A DNA stretch of 64,000 nucleotides, from NCBI RefSeq assembly GCF_028640845.1, contig NC_080541.1:141015464-141079463 (forward strand), written 5' to 3'. Each line of letters begins with the position of its first letter. Position 1 is the first letter of the stretch. A program made the position numbers and the translations under genes. This document shows, piece by piece, positions 36,520 to 47,111 of the stretch. Origin of the DNA: Ahaetulla prasina (Eukaryota; Chordata; Lepidosauria; Squamata; Colubridae). Under the pieces are notes generated by a model. It had not been told where the DNA came from. It saw nothing but the letters and a program-made list of their open reading frames with translations, and searched no databases.

Positions 36520-37039
36520 TGTCGTGTCCCACTCCTCCGCTGACGGCTGGGTCCGGGAAATCCGAATCAGGCGTGCCTCTGCAGCTCTGTCCAAAGTCCT
36601 AGCAAAGTCCTCAGAGCAGGCAGGAGACCAGTAAGTGACTTCAGCAAGATAAGTTTGACTTTTTGCCTGACTCAGAGACTGCCAGAAAGTAGCTCCTTTA
36701 TATAGGCCATGGGGTGTGGCACCATGACTCAGCACTCATTAAGGCCTGCCCCTCCCTTCCCTCTGCAGCCTCCGCCTCTCCAATCTTCTGATGCGAGGGT
36801 CACACCAATCAGCTGTTCTTGGGAGTAAACCCTCCTCAGGCTCACCTGCTGTGGAGGAGGGGGAGGGGTCTAGCTGCTCCGTTTGCCTGGGCATGGAGTC
36901 AGGGCTGGGGCAGGGAGATTCTCCTTCTGCAGTTTGTGTGGGCATGGAGCCAGGACTGGGACCGGGAGGCATACATTCCTCAGTGTGCGGGAGCAGGTAA
37001 GAAGGCCCCGGCTGCTCTGAGGGCGGGCAAGACACAACA
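36520..37039 (-). mobile_element. Solo LTR (520 bp), perfect TSD
   Basis: On the minus strand it starts TGTTGTG and ends CACGACA. 5-bp TSD AAACC at 36515-36519 and 37040-37044. It shares with 24409-24992 the GAAGGGAGGGGCAGGCCT block, CTGAGTCATG, CCACACCCC and the TATA box CCTATATAAAGGAGC. Two near-repeats of CCAGT/CCTGGCTCCATGCC occur in its upstream part. No coding interior. A 5-bp TSD fits several LTR superfamilies, so I leave the class open. The frames inside are incidental. Confidence 0.88.
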
Positions 37040-37044
37040 AAACC

Positions 37045-37567
37045 TTTGCTGAATCAGTACAGAAAATGTTCTGTTCCAACATAAAAATAAAATTTAAAAG
37101 AAATCTGAAGATCAAGCAAATTATGGCAGAATACTAGAATACAAATAGCAAAGCAGCACTCCTCCAAGTGGCAACTCCTCCAATAGGCAGTTGCAAGTGG
37201 CAACTCCTCCAAGAGGCAGGATTTGGAATTACCAAACTCATCAGTTAGATTGTAGTTTTCAGTATTGAAGAATCGGAAGCAATATTCCATACCTCCTCCT
37301 GCTAACACACTCATCAGCTTTGAGGAGAAACTGTACTGTTTGTGACTCTGGATTTATTTATTTTTTTGACCAGTGTTTTTTATTCTTTTGTGAAACTGTC
37401 AGATTTTCCTATGTCATGTGACTTAGCTTTTATATTTTCTCTCTCTTTGAGAAAGTATTGAGTAAGTTCTTTGGGCCTGAAACTTGTGGGTTAATCCTTA
37501 TTTTGCCACATCCATCTGCTATGAAAAGCTCAAAGGGACCGAAGTTTGGAAGTTTGGAGTACTTCTG
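37045..37567. other. Unrecognised stretch with a short direct repeat
   Basis: Two copies of GGCAACTCCTCCAA(G/T)AGGCAG lie 38 bp apart at 37169-37219. Nothing else recognised. Confidence 0.5.
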
Positions 37568-37858
37568 TATATTTATTTTATTTATTTTATTTATTTATTT
37601 ATTTTATTTTATTTACATTTATATCCCGCCCTTCTCCGAAGACTCAGGGCGGCTTACAGTGTATAAGGCAATAGTCTCATTCTATTTGTATATTTTACAA
37701 AGTCAACTTATTGCCCCCCCAACAATCTGGGTCCTCATTTTACCTACCTTATAAAGGATGGAAGGCTGAGTCAACCTTGGGCCGGGCTTGAACCTGCAGT
37801 AATTGCAGGCTGCTGTGTTCTAATAACAGGCTTCTAACAGCCTGAGCTATTACGGCCC
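37568..37858 (-). mobile_element. Full-length tRNA-derived SINE with L2-type tail
   Basis: The most complete copy. On the minus strand the head AGGGCCGTAATAGCTCAGGC includes the pol III A-box and GCAGGTTCAAGCCC the B-box, followed by body, hairpin CCGCCCTGAGTCTTCGG and an (AAAT)n tail at 37568-37620. Confidence 0.92.
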
Positions 37859-39679
37859 TAATATGCAAAAAGGTACATACACAAGGCCAACATCCCAATG
37901 ATTAGATTGTCCTCTTCATGCTTTTTGAATGTGCTTAAGATACTTGTTAAGTTTGTAGATGGTAGCAATTTGTTCAGGCTTGTGATATGCCCAAGTCTGC
38001 ACATAAATATTTCAGCAGTGCAGACTGAAGATCTAAGGCTTGATCTGTCAGAATCTCTAGATTTCCTCATCCTATTGAATAGCTTCATTGGTTATTTGGA
38101 CTTATTCTTGCAGTTACTGTACACAAAGGTATTGCATTTGTTCCTAATTACATAGAATAAAAAATCTATTGGTTTCCTTTTGCAAATTTTGGCAAGGGAC
38201 CAGTTTTATCTCTGACAATTACGGAAAAGGGAATAGGTATCAGTTGCACTTTTTTTCATGGCAGCTTCGTTCTGTTTTCCTTTAAGTCTCACATATTGGC
38301 ACTCGGCATGATTGACAATTGGTCTCCACATTCTGGGTCATCCCTACTCCAAGGAATGACCTTAAGTTTCACCAGAGTTTTTTGTCCATGTGGTCTGCTA
38401 AAGTGTTTTCAGGTGCAAGTTTCAGTACCTTCTCTCTGAAGGATTATTTCAAAGAACATCTTCATCTTTATGAGATTAACTTCCAGAAACATTGAGCTTT
38501 GATGGGAAGGTAAAATTGCTGATAACTGTCCTTTTTTGCTTGAGTCATAATTGTACCTCCAGCTGTTTCTTCTTCCTTTTGGAGTTCAACTTCCTTTTGG
38601 AGTTGAAATATAGTATCATTTTCTGGTATCATTGTTTACCAGTTGTCTATACATTGGTGTATCTGTTCTAATAATTGCATACAATTACAAATTCAATCCT
38701 TGTTTTCTGCTTCTGGCTTTGGATCTAGGCTTCATCTAATGGGATCTTTGTGGTTTGCCTCCAAAACACTAGTGATGGCTTCCAGGTCGACTCTGTTTTT
38801 CTGATTAACTATGGTCTGCTAAAGTTCTTCCACTCCCATCTTCTTCCTGCCCATTGACCTCTATGGATTCCATTCCCATTCCTCATTGGGAACTGTGCAG
38901 AAGAGCTAAGATCATGGCTTTTGGCATTTTTATGGAGGAATCTTTAGCTTATTGTCCCGTTTTGTCGCAAACATCCAGCTATTTCACTATCCCCTTCTCT
39001 CTGAGATTTCTCTGGGTCATTTTCCTTAAGAGATTTTTCTTCTTGAGCTTTTGGGTTTTTTTCTCTCTTTTTTGTTTACACCTACTCTTCATTTGCAAAC
39101 CCAGAAACTCCCCAACATGCTTTCAGACAGTCAAATAATCTTCTGTTAGTTTGACTTCCCTCTTTTCTCATTTTAGGATGATGCACTTGAACCCAGAACC
39201 TGAGGGGACTGGGTAGGACTGGGTAGAACTATTCAAAACCATTTCTTCCACCTTAAATACAGGTGGGTTTGGTTGTACGTAGATAGCAGAAAAATAACCA
39301 TAGATACAACCAAGCCAAATAAAACTTCACATAATCCGTTTTCCTTTTTGCGATATCTTTTTTTTCTCCCCTTCACTTATCATTTTTATCTGTTCTAATA
39401 GATGTCCAGATATTTTAAGACTTTTTCTCCATTGCCCTCTAAGAAGCAAATAATTTCAATAATTATTAAATTCCTGAAGCAGAATGTGCTAACTGGAAAA
39501 AAAAAATCCCAAATCTTACACTTGCATGTACTCTACAGTGTACTTTTCTTTATTAGATCTTAAATGATTTTTGTGTTCTTAAAATAATTTAATTAAATAA
39601 TAATGTAATTAAATAATAATGATTAAAGTTTTGTTTCTTACTGAAACCAAAATAGAGGGGGTTTTTTTTGTTCTGGTGA
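37859..39679. other. Long unrecognised stretch
   Basis: No host exon identified. The plus strand is pyrimidine-rich. Minus-strand reading around 38.3-38.9 kb gives short Glu/Lys-rich blocks broken by stops, hinting at a very old retroelement ORF, but no domain is recognisable. Confidence 0.4.
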
Positions 39680-40345
39680 AAGTATATTTTATTTATTTTA
39701 TTTTTATTTTATTTATTTATTTTGTCACAACAGTATATATAAGCATAAGCATGAAAGTAACTATATAATATATAAGCATATATATATATATAAGCATAAG
39801 AATGCAATAACCACATTAATTGGATATAACGAAAGGAAACAATAGGACAGGAACGGTAGGCACGTTTGTGCTCTTATGCACGCCCCTTAAAGACCTCTTA
39901 GGAATGGGGTGAGGTCAATGGTAGACAGTTTTTGGTTAAAGCTTTGGGATTTTGAGAAGAGACCACAGAGTCAGGTAGTGAGTTCCAAGCATTAACAACT
40001 CTGTTACAGAAGTCATATTTTCTGCAATCAAGATTGAAGCGGTTAACATTAAGTTTAAATCTATTGTTTGTTCTTATATTGTTGTGATTGAAGCTGAAAT
40101 AGTCTTTAACAGGAAGGACATTGCAATAGATGATTCTATGAGCTAAACACAGGTCCTGTCGAAGGCGGCGGAGTTCTAAGTTTTCTAAACCCAAGAAAAC
40201 TTTTGGGGGGAGGCTGTTCCACAAGAGAGGCATCATGACAGAGAAGGCATGCTTTGTGGGTCTCGCAAGGTACCATTAGCAAGCAGAGCATACCCATTGT
40301 CGGATCTAGCAGGACAAGTGAAATCATTGAGAATAGGTAGTTCTG
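39680..40345 (-). pseudogene. CR1/Rex-like LINE, ORF C-terminus and 3' UTR
   Basis: The minus frame 40236-39898 includes LENLELRRLRQDLCLAHRII, RFKLNVNRFNLDCRKYDFCN and RVVNAWNSLPDSVVSSQNPK, the region after the reverse transcriptase in CR1-like LINEs. An (AAAT)n tail lies at 39680-39722, with a 3' UTR rich in ATAAGCATAAG. A frameshift near 40200 links to a second minus frame reaching 40348. 5'-truncated. The exact clade is uncertain. Confidence 0.78.
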
Positions 40346-40930
40346 CAAATAACTTTACCCCATGCCATGTAGGGCTTTAAAAGCGACAACCAACACCTTT
40401 GGTTGTTTGCATTTCATTTGCATTTCAGAAGCCCACTGGGAGCCAGTGGAGCTAACATAGCAGTGGTGTTTTGTGGTGCATCTTGTGTATTGTGTGTCTT
40501 GCGGTGCATCCTGTTTAAGCTTCTGAATGCTCTTCAAAGGCATTGCCATATAGAGCAGGGGTCTCCAACCTTGGCAACTTTAATTCTGGTGGACTTCAAC
40601 TCCCAGAATTCCCCAACCAGCTTTGCTTTGCTGGCTGGGGAATTCTGGGAGTTGAAGTCCACCAGGCTTAAAGTTGCCAAGGTTGGAGACCCCTGATATA
40701 GAGCACATTGTAATAGTCCAAATAATCATGCCCCTTCAAACCAGTCAGAGTCCTCACCCTTGAATCTCTCACCTGAAAAGTGGTAAAAGGAGCAACTCCC
40801 CCATCATCTCCTTCCCAGTTTTTTCCAGGTTTCAAATTCCACCTCAAATCCTTCCATCCCAGATCTCCTTTCTGTCTTCGGAGACAGGAGAACTGCTTCA
40901 ACAGAAGTGTCACAGTCATCACTAATTCTG
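40346..40930 (-). pseudogene. L2-clade ORF2 fragment split by a MITE
   Basis: Reading minus, HDYLDYYNVLY ends at about 40696, the MITE (40556-40695) intervenes, and YMAMPLKSIQKLKQDAPQ continues from 40555. Ignoring the MITE and one TSD copy, the L2 order ([10 protein letters not shown]...) is continuous. KVLVVAFKALHGMG follows near 40390-40355. Frame-broken, with an approximate 5' limit. Confidence 0.75.
40556..40695. mobile_element. Palindromic hAT MITE in L2
   Basis: Starts CAGGGGTCTCCAACCTTGG and ends CCAAGGTTGGAGACCCCTG, perfect 19-bp inverted ends. Perfect 8-bp TSD ATATAGAG at 40548-40555 and 40696-40703. The best-preserved copy of this family here. Confidence 0.95.
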
Positions 40931-41224
40931 GTACATACTAGTCCCACGTTATGCTCAAAATAATTGTCAAATACAACATCAACTGACCTTGCCTCTTTTT
41001 CCAACAATTTACATTTCATTTATTCTGCAAAGCAATCCCATTAAAACCAATGGTGTAAGTGGGTTTAGGATTGCAGCCTAGTAAATTACACTAAATTTCT
41101 TTGTATCTAATAGGATTTTTTAAAAGTAGCATCATAAAAAATGCACTCTATTTACAGAGAAATGCCAGTGATTCCATTGGATTGCCTCAGAACTGCAGTT
41201 TAAAGCATTACATAAAAGGGTTGA

Positions 41225-41690
41225 TATTATTATTATTATATACTTTATTCATTAAGCATGAAACTCAGTCAACTGAATATTCAAAAATGCATCACAAATA
41301 CCATTGACTGGTGCTAATGGTTGATATGGGTTGCTGCCAGAGTCCTAGGTATCAACCAGGTACCTTCTTAAGATGTACGATGTTCCAAGTAGTACAGTTT
41401 TTTTGCAGTTCCGCTGATGTTATCGCAGGAAGCTTCAATTTCTTGATACGTTGTGTAAAATTCTTGGACGTGGTACCAAGTGCCCCGAGGACAATGGGTA
41501 TCACTGTTACATGTCTCATTCACAACCGTGTAGTTTCAATGGCCAGGTCACAATATTTCATGATTTTTTCCGCTTCTTTTTCTTTGACTCTGGCGTCTCC
41601 TGATACAGCAATATCAATAAATTGCTTCGGCCCTCAACAACCGTGATATCTGGCATGTTGTGTTCCAAATGACAATCCATCTGTATTTAA
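41225..41690 (-). pseudogene. R4/Dong-like LINE, copy 1 (3' part)
   Basis: Minus translation gives fragments ARVKEKEAEKIMKYCDLAIE and TVIPIVLGALGTTSKNF, plus VHLKKVPG, characteristic of the C-terminal restriction-like endonuclease region of R2/R4-type non-LTR retrotransposons. The element ends beside ATT repeats (41228-41240). Several frameshifts. The plus frame 41311-41646 is its shadow. Confidence 0.75.
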
Positions 41691-41699
41691 ATTATTATA

Positions 41700-41700
41700 A

Positions 41701-41787
<87 letters not shown>
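41700..41787. repeat. (ATT)n microsatellite between LINE copies
   Basis: About 29 ATT units separating two direct-orientation copies of the same R4-like LINE. Confidence 0.97.
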
Positions 41788-41791
<4 letters not shown>

Positions 41792-42675
41792 GAAACTCAG
41801 TCAACTGAACATTCAAAAATGCATCACAAATACCATTGACTGGTGCTAATGGTTGATACAAGTTGCTGCCAGAGTCCTAGGTATCAACCAAGTACCTTCT
41901 TAAGATGTACGATGTTCCAAGTAGTACAGTTTTTTGCAGTTCTGCTGGTGTTATTGCAGGAAGCTGCAATTTCTTGATACGTTTTTATAAAATTCTTGGA
42001 CATAGTATCAAGTCCTGGTGACAATGGGTATCACTGTTACATGTTTCATCCATAGCCATGTAGTTTCAATGGCCAGTTGTGATATTTTGTGATTTTTTCC
42101 AGTTCTTTTTCTTCGACTCTGACGTCTCCTGGTACAGCGATATCAATAAACAGTATGCTTTGCCCCTAAACAACCATAATATCTGGCATGTTATGTTCCA
42201 AATGACGATCGGTCTGTATTCAAAAGTCCCACAAAATCTTCACTGTCTTATTTTCGATAACTTTTTCCACTTTGTGCTCCCATGGCTTTTCAGATATAGG
42301 TATGTCTTATTTTTTATATAATGACCAATGGACTAGTTTAGCAACTCGATCATATCTAGCTTTTTTAATCAGTTTGTGCGATTTTGCTGCACTCACATAT
42401 TAAGTGTGAAACAGTTTCAACTTTGTCATTGCAAAGTTAGTTTGGACTGTCAGTGGATTTTTGTATCTTCGCTTTCATGACCTTAGTTTGTAGTGCTTCT
42501 CTTGATATCATCATCATCATCATCTGATCTTGGCATATTGGTATTAAACCTTTATGTTCATTTTGGCCTGAAAAAAATTGTCCTTTTCTTAATTTCTTAT
42601 TCCTTAGTCCTTTCAAATTTGCCATCCTTCGGTTATGTTTATAATCTGTCCATGTCTGTTTAGATTGGAACACAT
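41788..42675 (-). pseudogene. R4/Dong-like LINE, copy 2 (longer)
   Basis: Read on the minus strand with shifts: WTDYKHNRRMANLKGLR; CNDKVETVSHLICECSKIAQ, a Cys/His knuckle; VAKLVHWSLYKK; NKTVKILWDF then IQTDRHLEHNMPDI; IDIAVPGDVRVEEKELEKIT. The PD...D...E/K arrangement is that of the restriction-like endonuclease downstream of the reverse transcriptase. It ends next to the ATT array, like copy 1. The reverse transcriptase itself is missing. It shares about 430 bp with copy 1. Confidence 0.82.
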
Positions 42676-43128
42676 TTATATTATATATAGGGTCAAATGA
42701 ATGCCATATAATTAATTTTCCTTCAAGTCAGACTTCACTCCTGATGACTTCATGATTATGTCCCTGTCATTTTTTTGGCAATAATGGTTTGGCATTGTCT
42801 TGAGGACATTTTTTTTCTAATTTCCTAGACTTGCCTATATCCCCTATTTTTCCTGGTGATCTCCCATACATGGACTAATTAGTACTGATCCTGCTTTGTT
42901 TTCCAAGGTCACCCAAGATCAGCAACGTGTTGCTATCTAATAATGCAAATAATATATAAACTCTAAATAAATAAATAAAGTTAGCACTGCCAAAATCTTT
43001 CAGTATTATTCCACAGTCCACATTTTCTGGAAATGACAGTCAGCTTTCCTACATGTTCTCCTCATATCACCTGAAAGTTTTGGATCTAAGAGTACATGTT
43101 GCAGGGTTAGTTGAATAGGAACTTCACT
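42676..43128. other. Unrecognised non-coding stretch
   Basis: Nothing recognisable apart from a short A/T tetramer run near 42966-42979. Confidence 0.5.
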
Positions 43129-43140
43129 ACTTGAATAATA

Positions 43141-43489
43141 AGGTAAAGGTTCCCCTCACACATACGTGCTAGTCGTTGCCAACTCTAGGGGTCGGTGCTC
43201 ATCTCCGTTTCAAAGCCAAAGAGCCAACGCTGTCCAAAGACGTCTCCGTGGTCATGTGGCCGGCATGACTCAACGCCAAAGGTGCACGGAATGCTGTTAC
43301 CTTCCCACCAAAGGTGCTCCCTATTTTTCTACTTGCATTTTTTACGTGCTTTCGAAACTGCTAGGTTGGCAGAAGCTGGGTCTAGTAACGGGAGTTCACT
43401 CAGTTACACGGCAGCACTAGGGATTCGAACCGCTGAGCTGCAAACCTTCTGATCGACAAGCTCAACGTCCTAGCCCCTGAGCCACCGCC
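43141..43489 (-). mobile_element. Sauria-type SINE, perfect TSD
   Basis: Direct repeat ACTTGAATAATA at 43129-43140 and 43490-43501. On the minus strand it has a tRNA-like head (GTGGCTCAGGGGCTAGGACG), B-box GGTTCGAATCCC, GCCGGCCACATGACC body and BovB-like tail GGGGAACCTTTACCT. Complete 5' to 3'. Confidence 0.95.
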
Positions 43490-43654
43490 ACTTGAATAAT
43501 ACTCATTGGCTTTTTGCTGTTGTTTGCTATTTTGATAGCAACCAGATTCTTTGTGAGTCAAATTTCCCTACCATTTCAGGTCACCTGGCTGTTTAGGGTT
43601 CTATCCTTCTGATGCTGTAAAGCAAAGGAAAGCTCAAGTGGAATTGCAAGCACA

Positions 43655-43737
43655 AAACTATTATAATGATGTGATTTTCCACTTAGCACCTGAATTGCCA
43701 GTTCCAATTGTGGTCGCTCAGTGACGACTATCTGTAT
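43655..43737. mobile_element. Remnant of AGTCCTCGA-end MITE family
   Basis: CCACTTAGCACCTGAATTGCC and CCAATTGTGGTCGCTCAGTG match the right half of this family. Truncated by the hAT MITE that starts at 43738. Confidence 0.45.
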
Positions 43738-43893
43738 CAGTGGTGGATTGCTTCTGGTTCTGTCTGGTTCTATAGAACCGGTAGTCAAAGTGATGGGAGG
43801 CTCCGTCCACCTGCCCAGATGTCATAATTGACAATCTGCGCATGTGTGCTCCCATTGCAAACCAGTAGTAAAGGTAAGTAGAACCCACCCCTG
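43738..43893. mobile_element. hAT MITE, ACCGGT-rich family
   Basis: CAGTGGTGGATTGC start and CCCACCCCTG end. Perfect TSD ATCTGTAT at 43730-43737 and 43894-43901. Carries AGAACCGGTAGTCAAAG and GGAGGCTCCGTCC. Confidence 0.9.
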
Positions 43894-43942
43894 ATCTGTA
43901 TGTATATTTATATTAATGCTGTATGGATTTTTTAAAGTATTG

Positions 43943-44272
43943 AATGGAATAGAATAGAATAGAATTTTATTGGCCAAGTGTGATTGGACACACAAGGAAT
44001 TTGTCTTGGTGCATATGCTCTCAGTGTACATAAAAGAAAAGATACGTTCATCAAGGTACAACATTTACAACACAATTGATGATCAATATATCAATATAAA
44101 TCATAAGGATTGCCAGCAACAAGTTATAGTCATACAGTCATAAGTGGAAAGAGATTGGCGATGGGAACTATGAAACGATTAATAGTAGTGCAGATTCAGT
44201 AAATAGTCTGACAGTGTTGAGGGAATTATTTGTTTAGCAGAGTGATGGCCTTCGGGAAAAAACTGTTGTACA
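43943..44272 (-). mobile_element. CR1/L3 3' end, longest copy
   Basis: Pentamers GAATA at 43946-43965, then the shared 3' UTR and about 190 bp more upstream (GCAACAAGTTATAGTCATAC, GATGGCCTTCGGGAAAAAAC). Shows that the shorter copies are variably 5'-truncated pieces of one LINE 3' UTR. Confidence 0.85.
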
Positions 44273-44570
44273 TTGCCCAGAGTCATAGTGTGAGTTAGGT
44301 GGCCCCATAAATCCAATAAATAAAGAATATTTGTTTTTCATCTGCTTGATGCTACTTTCATTCTTGCTCTCCTTTGATCAGCTTCCAATACTTTCAGTTC
44401 ATGGCCTGCATTCAAATAGTACACACACATTCTAAAAGGACAATGCTATTTTAAGACTGTGACAGGTTTATTTTTCACCAGATCTTCCCCTATATAATTA
44501 GGACAGCCTTGGATGATACAACAATTCTTGCCTTCAACAAATGCTATTGTAGTATCAAATATTAAAAATA

Positions 44571-44962
44571 GTCCTCGATTTACAACAGTTCATTTAGTGA
44601 CCGTTCAAAGTTACAAGATCACTGAAAAAAGTGTGACATGACTGTTTTTCACACTTAAGGCCATTGTAGCATCCCCATGGTCACATGATTTACATTCGAA
44701 TACTTGACAACTGGCTTGCATTTATGACAACAGCAGCGTCCTAGAGTCGTGTGATCGCCTTTTGAGACCTTCTGACAAGCAAAGTCAATGCGGAAGCCAG
44801 ATTCACTTAACAACGGTGTGACTAATTTAACAGCTGCAGTGATTCACTTAACAAATGTGGCAAGGAAAGTCATAAAATGGGACAAAACCCACTTAACAAA
44901 TTTCTCTGTGAACAACATAAATTTTGGGCCCAATTGTGATTGTGGACATTGAGGACTTCCCG
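44571..44962. mobile_element. MITE-like repeat with AGTCCTCGA ends
   Basis: Begins TAGTCCTCGATTTACAAC and ends TTGTGGACATTGAGGACTT, short imperfect inverted ends. Interior repeats the phrase CACTTAACAA several times. Related remnants at 20775, 30690 and 43655. No coding capacity and no clear TSD, so the superfamily is open. Confidence 0.7.
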
Positions 44963-45450
44963 TATTTGCTGCCACTACTCTTTTTTTCTTCTCACAACCA
45001 GTGTTATTGGAACAATTCTAAATAAAGAAAAATGCCTTTCTGCATTCTGGGACACCTTAAATACTCTATCTGATTGTCCATCTGAGAAGTTAGACTTCTG
45101 AGGCATTCTGCCAAATTATAATCCTTAAACAGAAGTTGGCATCAAAAAATATTTCTTTAATATAGTCTTCGGGGCTTATCAAGAAACGTAATAGCAAAGA
45201 AAAACACAGATCAGTGTTAGGCTTAAAGAAAAGGATTATATTTCTGAAAAAGAAGGTCTGAACAAAGGAACAGTGAGTAGGCTCATAAAAGGTAGCAATT
45301 AGGTGTCAAAGAAAGATGGGTTTTGGAGGAAATTAGCTGCTTGCCTAGGCATGCACAAAATAAACCCAAATCTAATACCACTCTTTCTGATCATTCACTG
45401 CAACTAGAACTTTGTGTAGATTATTTCTTCATCTCTTCTGTATTCTAGAA

Positions 45451-46216
45451 CAGTGGTCACCAACAGGTGGTCCGTGGACCACTGGTGGTCTGCCAGAAAA
45501 TTTTGATGATCCGCAGAAAAATTATTTGCATTTTTTGTATTGCGCTAAATCAGGGGTCCTCAAAGTACGGCCCTTGGGCCAGATACATGCAATGAATGTC
45601 TGTGTTGCTGCAGAGAGTCTCCCCTTCAGGGTCTTTTTGTGCAGGTCAGAGGAGGGCAGAAATTCTGACTTGGGGGTCTGCTTGGCCTCCTGGTGTGAGG
45701 CTTTGGGCGAAGGCTGGAGGCAAGTGCTGCTGGTGGCGAAGAGCCAGAGGGCCTTTTTCCAGTGGGACTGTATCATGTCCTGGAACTGGCTGACTATCTC
45801 AGCCCACTGAGCCTCCAGGCGCCGGTACCTGGTCTTCCCTCTGCTTGGAAAGCCTATGCTTGTAGTCCTGAATGAGGTGCTTCTGCTGAGCTTCCTTCTC
45901 GGCCAGATCCAATTTGAACTGAGGCAGCTGTTTTGCCAACTCTTTCTGATGATGGCTGCTTAGCTCCAAGAACTGCTTCCTGTTGGGGCCCTAAGGAGCC
46001 CAGGCAGGCAGGTGAGGAGTAGCTAGGAGGAGAGGGGTGAGTAGAAGCCAGCAAAATGCCCCTCAATGTGAGTGACATCAAGTTGGCCCTGCCCACCCAG
46101 TCACATGACCACCTAGCCACACCCATTCAGCCGGTCATTAGGCAGATCATATTAGTGGTCCTCGGGACTTAAAATTATGTAGTGGTCCCTGAGGTCCGAA
46201 AAGTTAATGACCTGTG
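45451..46216. mobile_element. hAT element carrying coding-like DNA
   Basis: Starts CAGTGGTCACCAACAGGTGG and ends AAGTTAATGACCTGTG, imperfect inverted ends. Perfect TSD TTCTAGAA at 45443-45450 and 46217-46224. A second hAT-like start (CAGGGGTCCTCAAAGTACGG) sits at 45551. The interior 45590-46000 looks protein-coding on the minus strand and unlike any transposase. Confidence 0.8.
45590..46000 (-). pseudogene. Unidentified coiled-coil-like coding segment
   Basis: Minus-strand reading from about 45990 gives RKQFLELSSHHQKELAKQLP, QFKLDLAEKEAQQKHLIQDY and KHRLSKQRED. After a one-base frameshift near 45820 it continues RYRRLEAQWAEIVSQFQDMI, QSHWKKALWLFATSSTCLQ and a Ser/Pro/Lys-rich stretch to FLPSSDLHKKTLKG. 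It is charged, heptad-like and lacks stops within each piece over about 130 codons. This is not typical of MITE interiors. I do not recognise the parent protein. It may be a captured fragment of a host gene; no intron or poly(A) is visible. Confidence 0.5.
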
Positions 46217-46224
46217 TTCTAGAA

Positions 46225-46800
46225 GTCTTCATCAAACAACTGGGGCTGGCATGGGGCTTAGATTCCTTTATATTTTTTCTCAATGCCAGCTACTCCACCA
46301 GGGATTATTTTAAAAAAACAAAAACTTGAACATCCAGCAAATTCCTCCTTCGTTAGAGTATTTATTATCAAGGAGAAAAGGAGCTATTTGGGCTCAGGGG
46401 TTTAGCCACATATCCCTGAAAGAGTGGCTTTATACCAGAGGTAAAATGGATTAATCTATAGGTCATTTGTGACTGTGCTCTGACCTAATGTGGATCTCTA
46501 AAAGTTTGTGCTGCCAAAGGTTCTCATTATAGTGATCAAGGACCACAGAAAGTACAGCAATGGCATCTCATAGCCACAATGTCAAAGAGCTTCCTCAGAA
46601 AACATTAAAATATTGAAACAAACAAAATAGAAAACTCTCACTGGCTAACCATGCTAAATGTTGGTGCTATGATCAGAAGACAGTCCAAAAACCACCTAAC
46701 GATGATCTGTTGGACAGTATGTAACGTTGAAATTTCAATCATTCAATCTTTTCCCTAGAAATATACAGGAAGAGGTTTATCGAGCTTCCACAACTGGTGC
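46225..46800. other. Unrecognised non-coding stretch
   Basis: No gene or repeat recognised. Confidence 0.5.
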
Positions 46801-46808
46801 CTACTGTT

Positions 46809-47103
46809 CAGTGGTAGAATTCAAATTTTTTTACTACCGGTTCTGTAGATGTGGCTTGGCTTGGTGGGTGTGGCTTGGTGGGTGTGGCAGGGAAAGGATA
46901 CTATAAAATCTCCATTCCTTCCCCACCCCAGGGGAAGGATATTCCAAAATCTCCATTTCCTCCAAATCAGTTGAGACTCGGGAGAAAGAGAAGAGATGGG
47001 GGCGGGGCCAGTCAGAGGTGGTATTTACCGGTTCTCCGAACTACTCAACATTTCCACTACCAGTTCTCCAGAACTGGTCAGAACCTACTGAATACCACCT
47101 CTG
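46809..47103. mobile_element. hAT MITE, ACCGGT-rich family (long form)
   Basis: CAGTGGTAGAATTC start and GAATACCACCTCTG end, near-perfect inverted ends. TSD CTACTGTT (46801-46808) against CTGCTGTT (47104-47111). Contains TACTACCGGTTCTGTAGATG and TGGCTTGGTGGGTGTGGC. Closely related to 55282-55577, reversed. Confidence 0.9.
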
Positions 47104-47111
47104 CTGCTGTT

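Noticed and set aside
45412..45810. 132-aa plus-strand frame
   Set aside because: It crosses the hAT terminus and is the opposite strand of the coding-like minus segment; the minus reading has the better amino-acid pattern.
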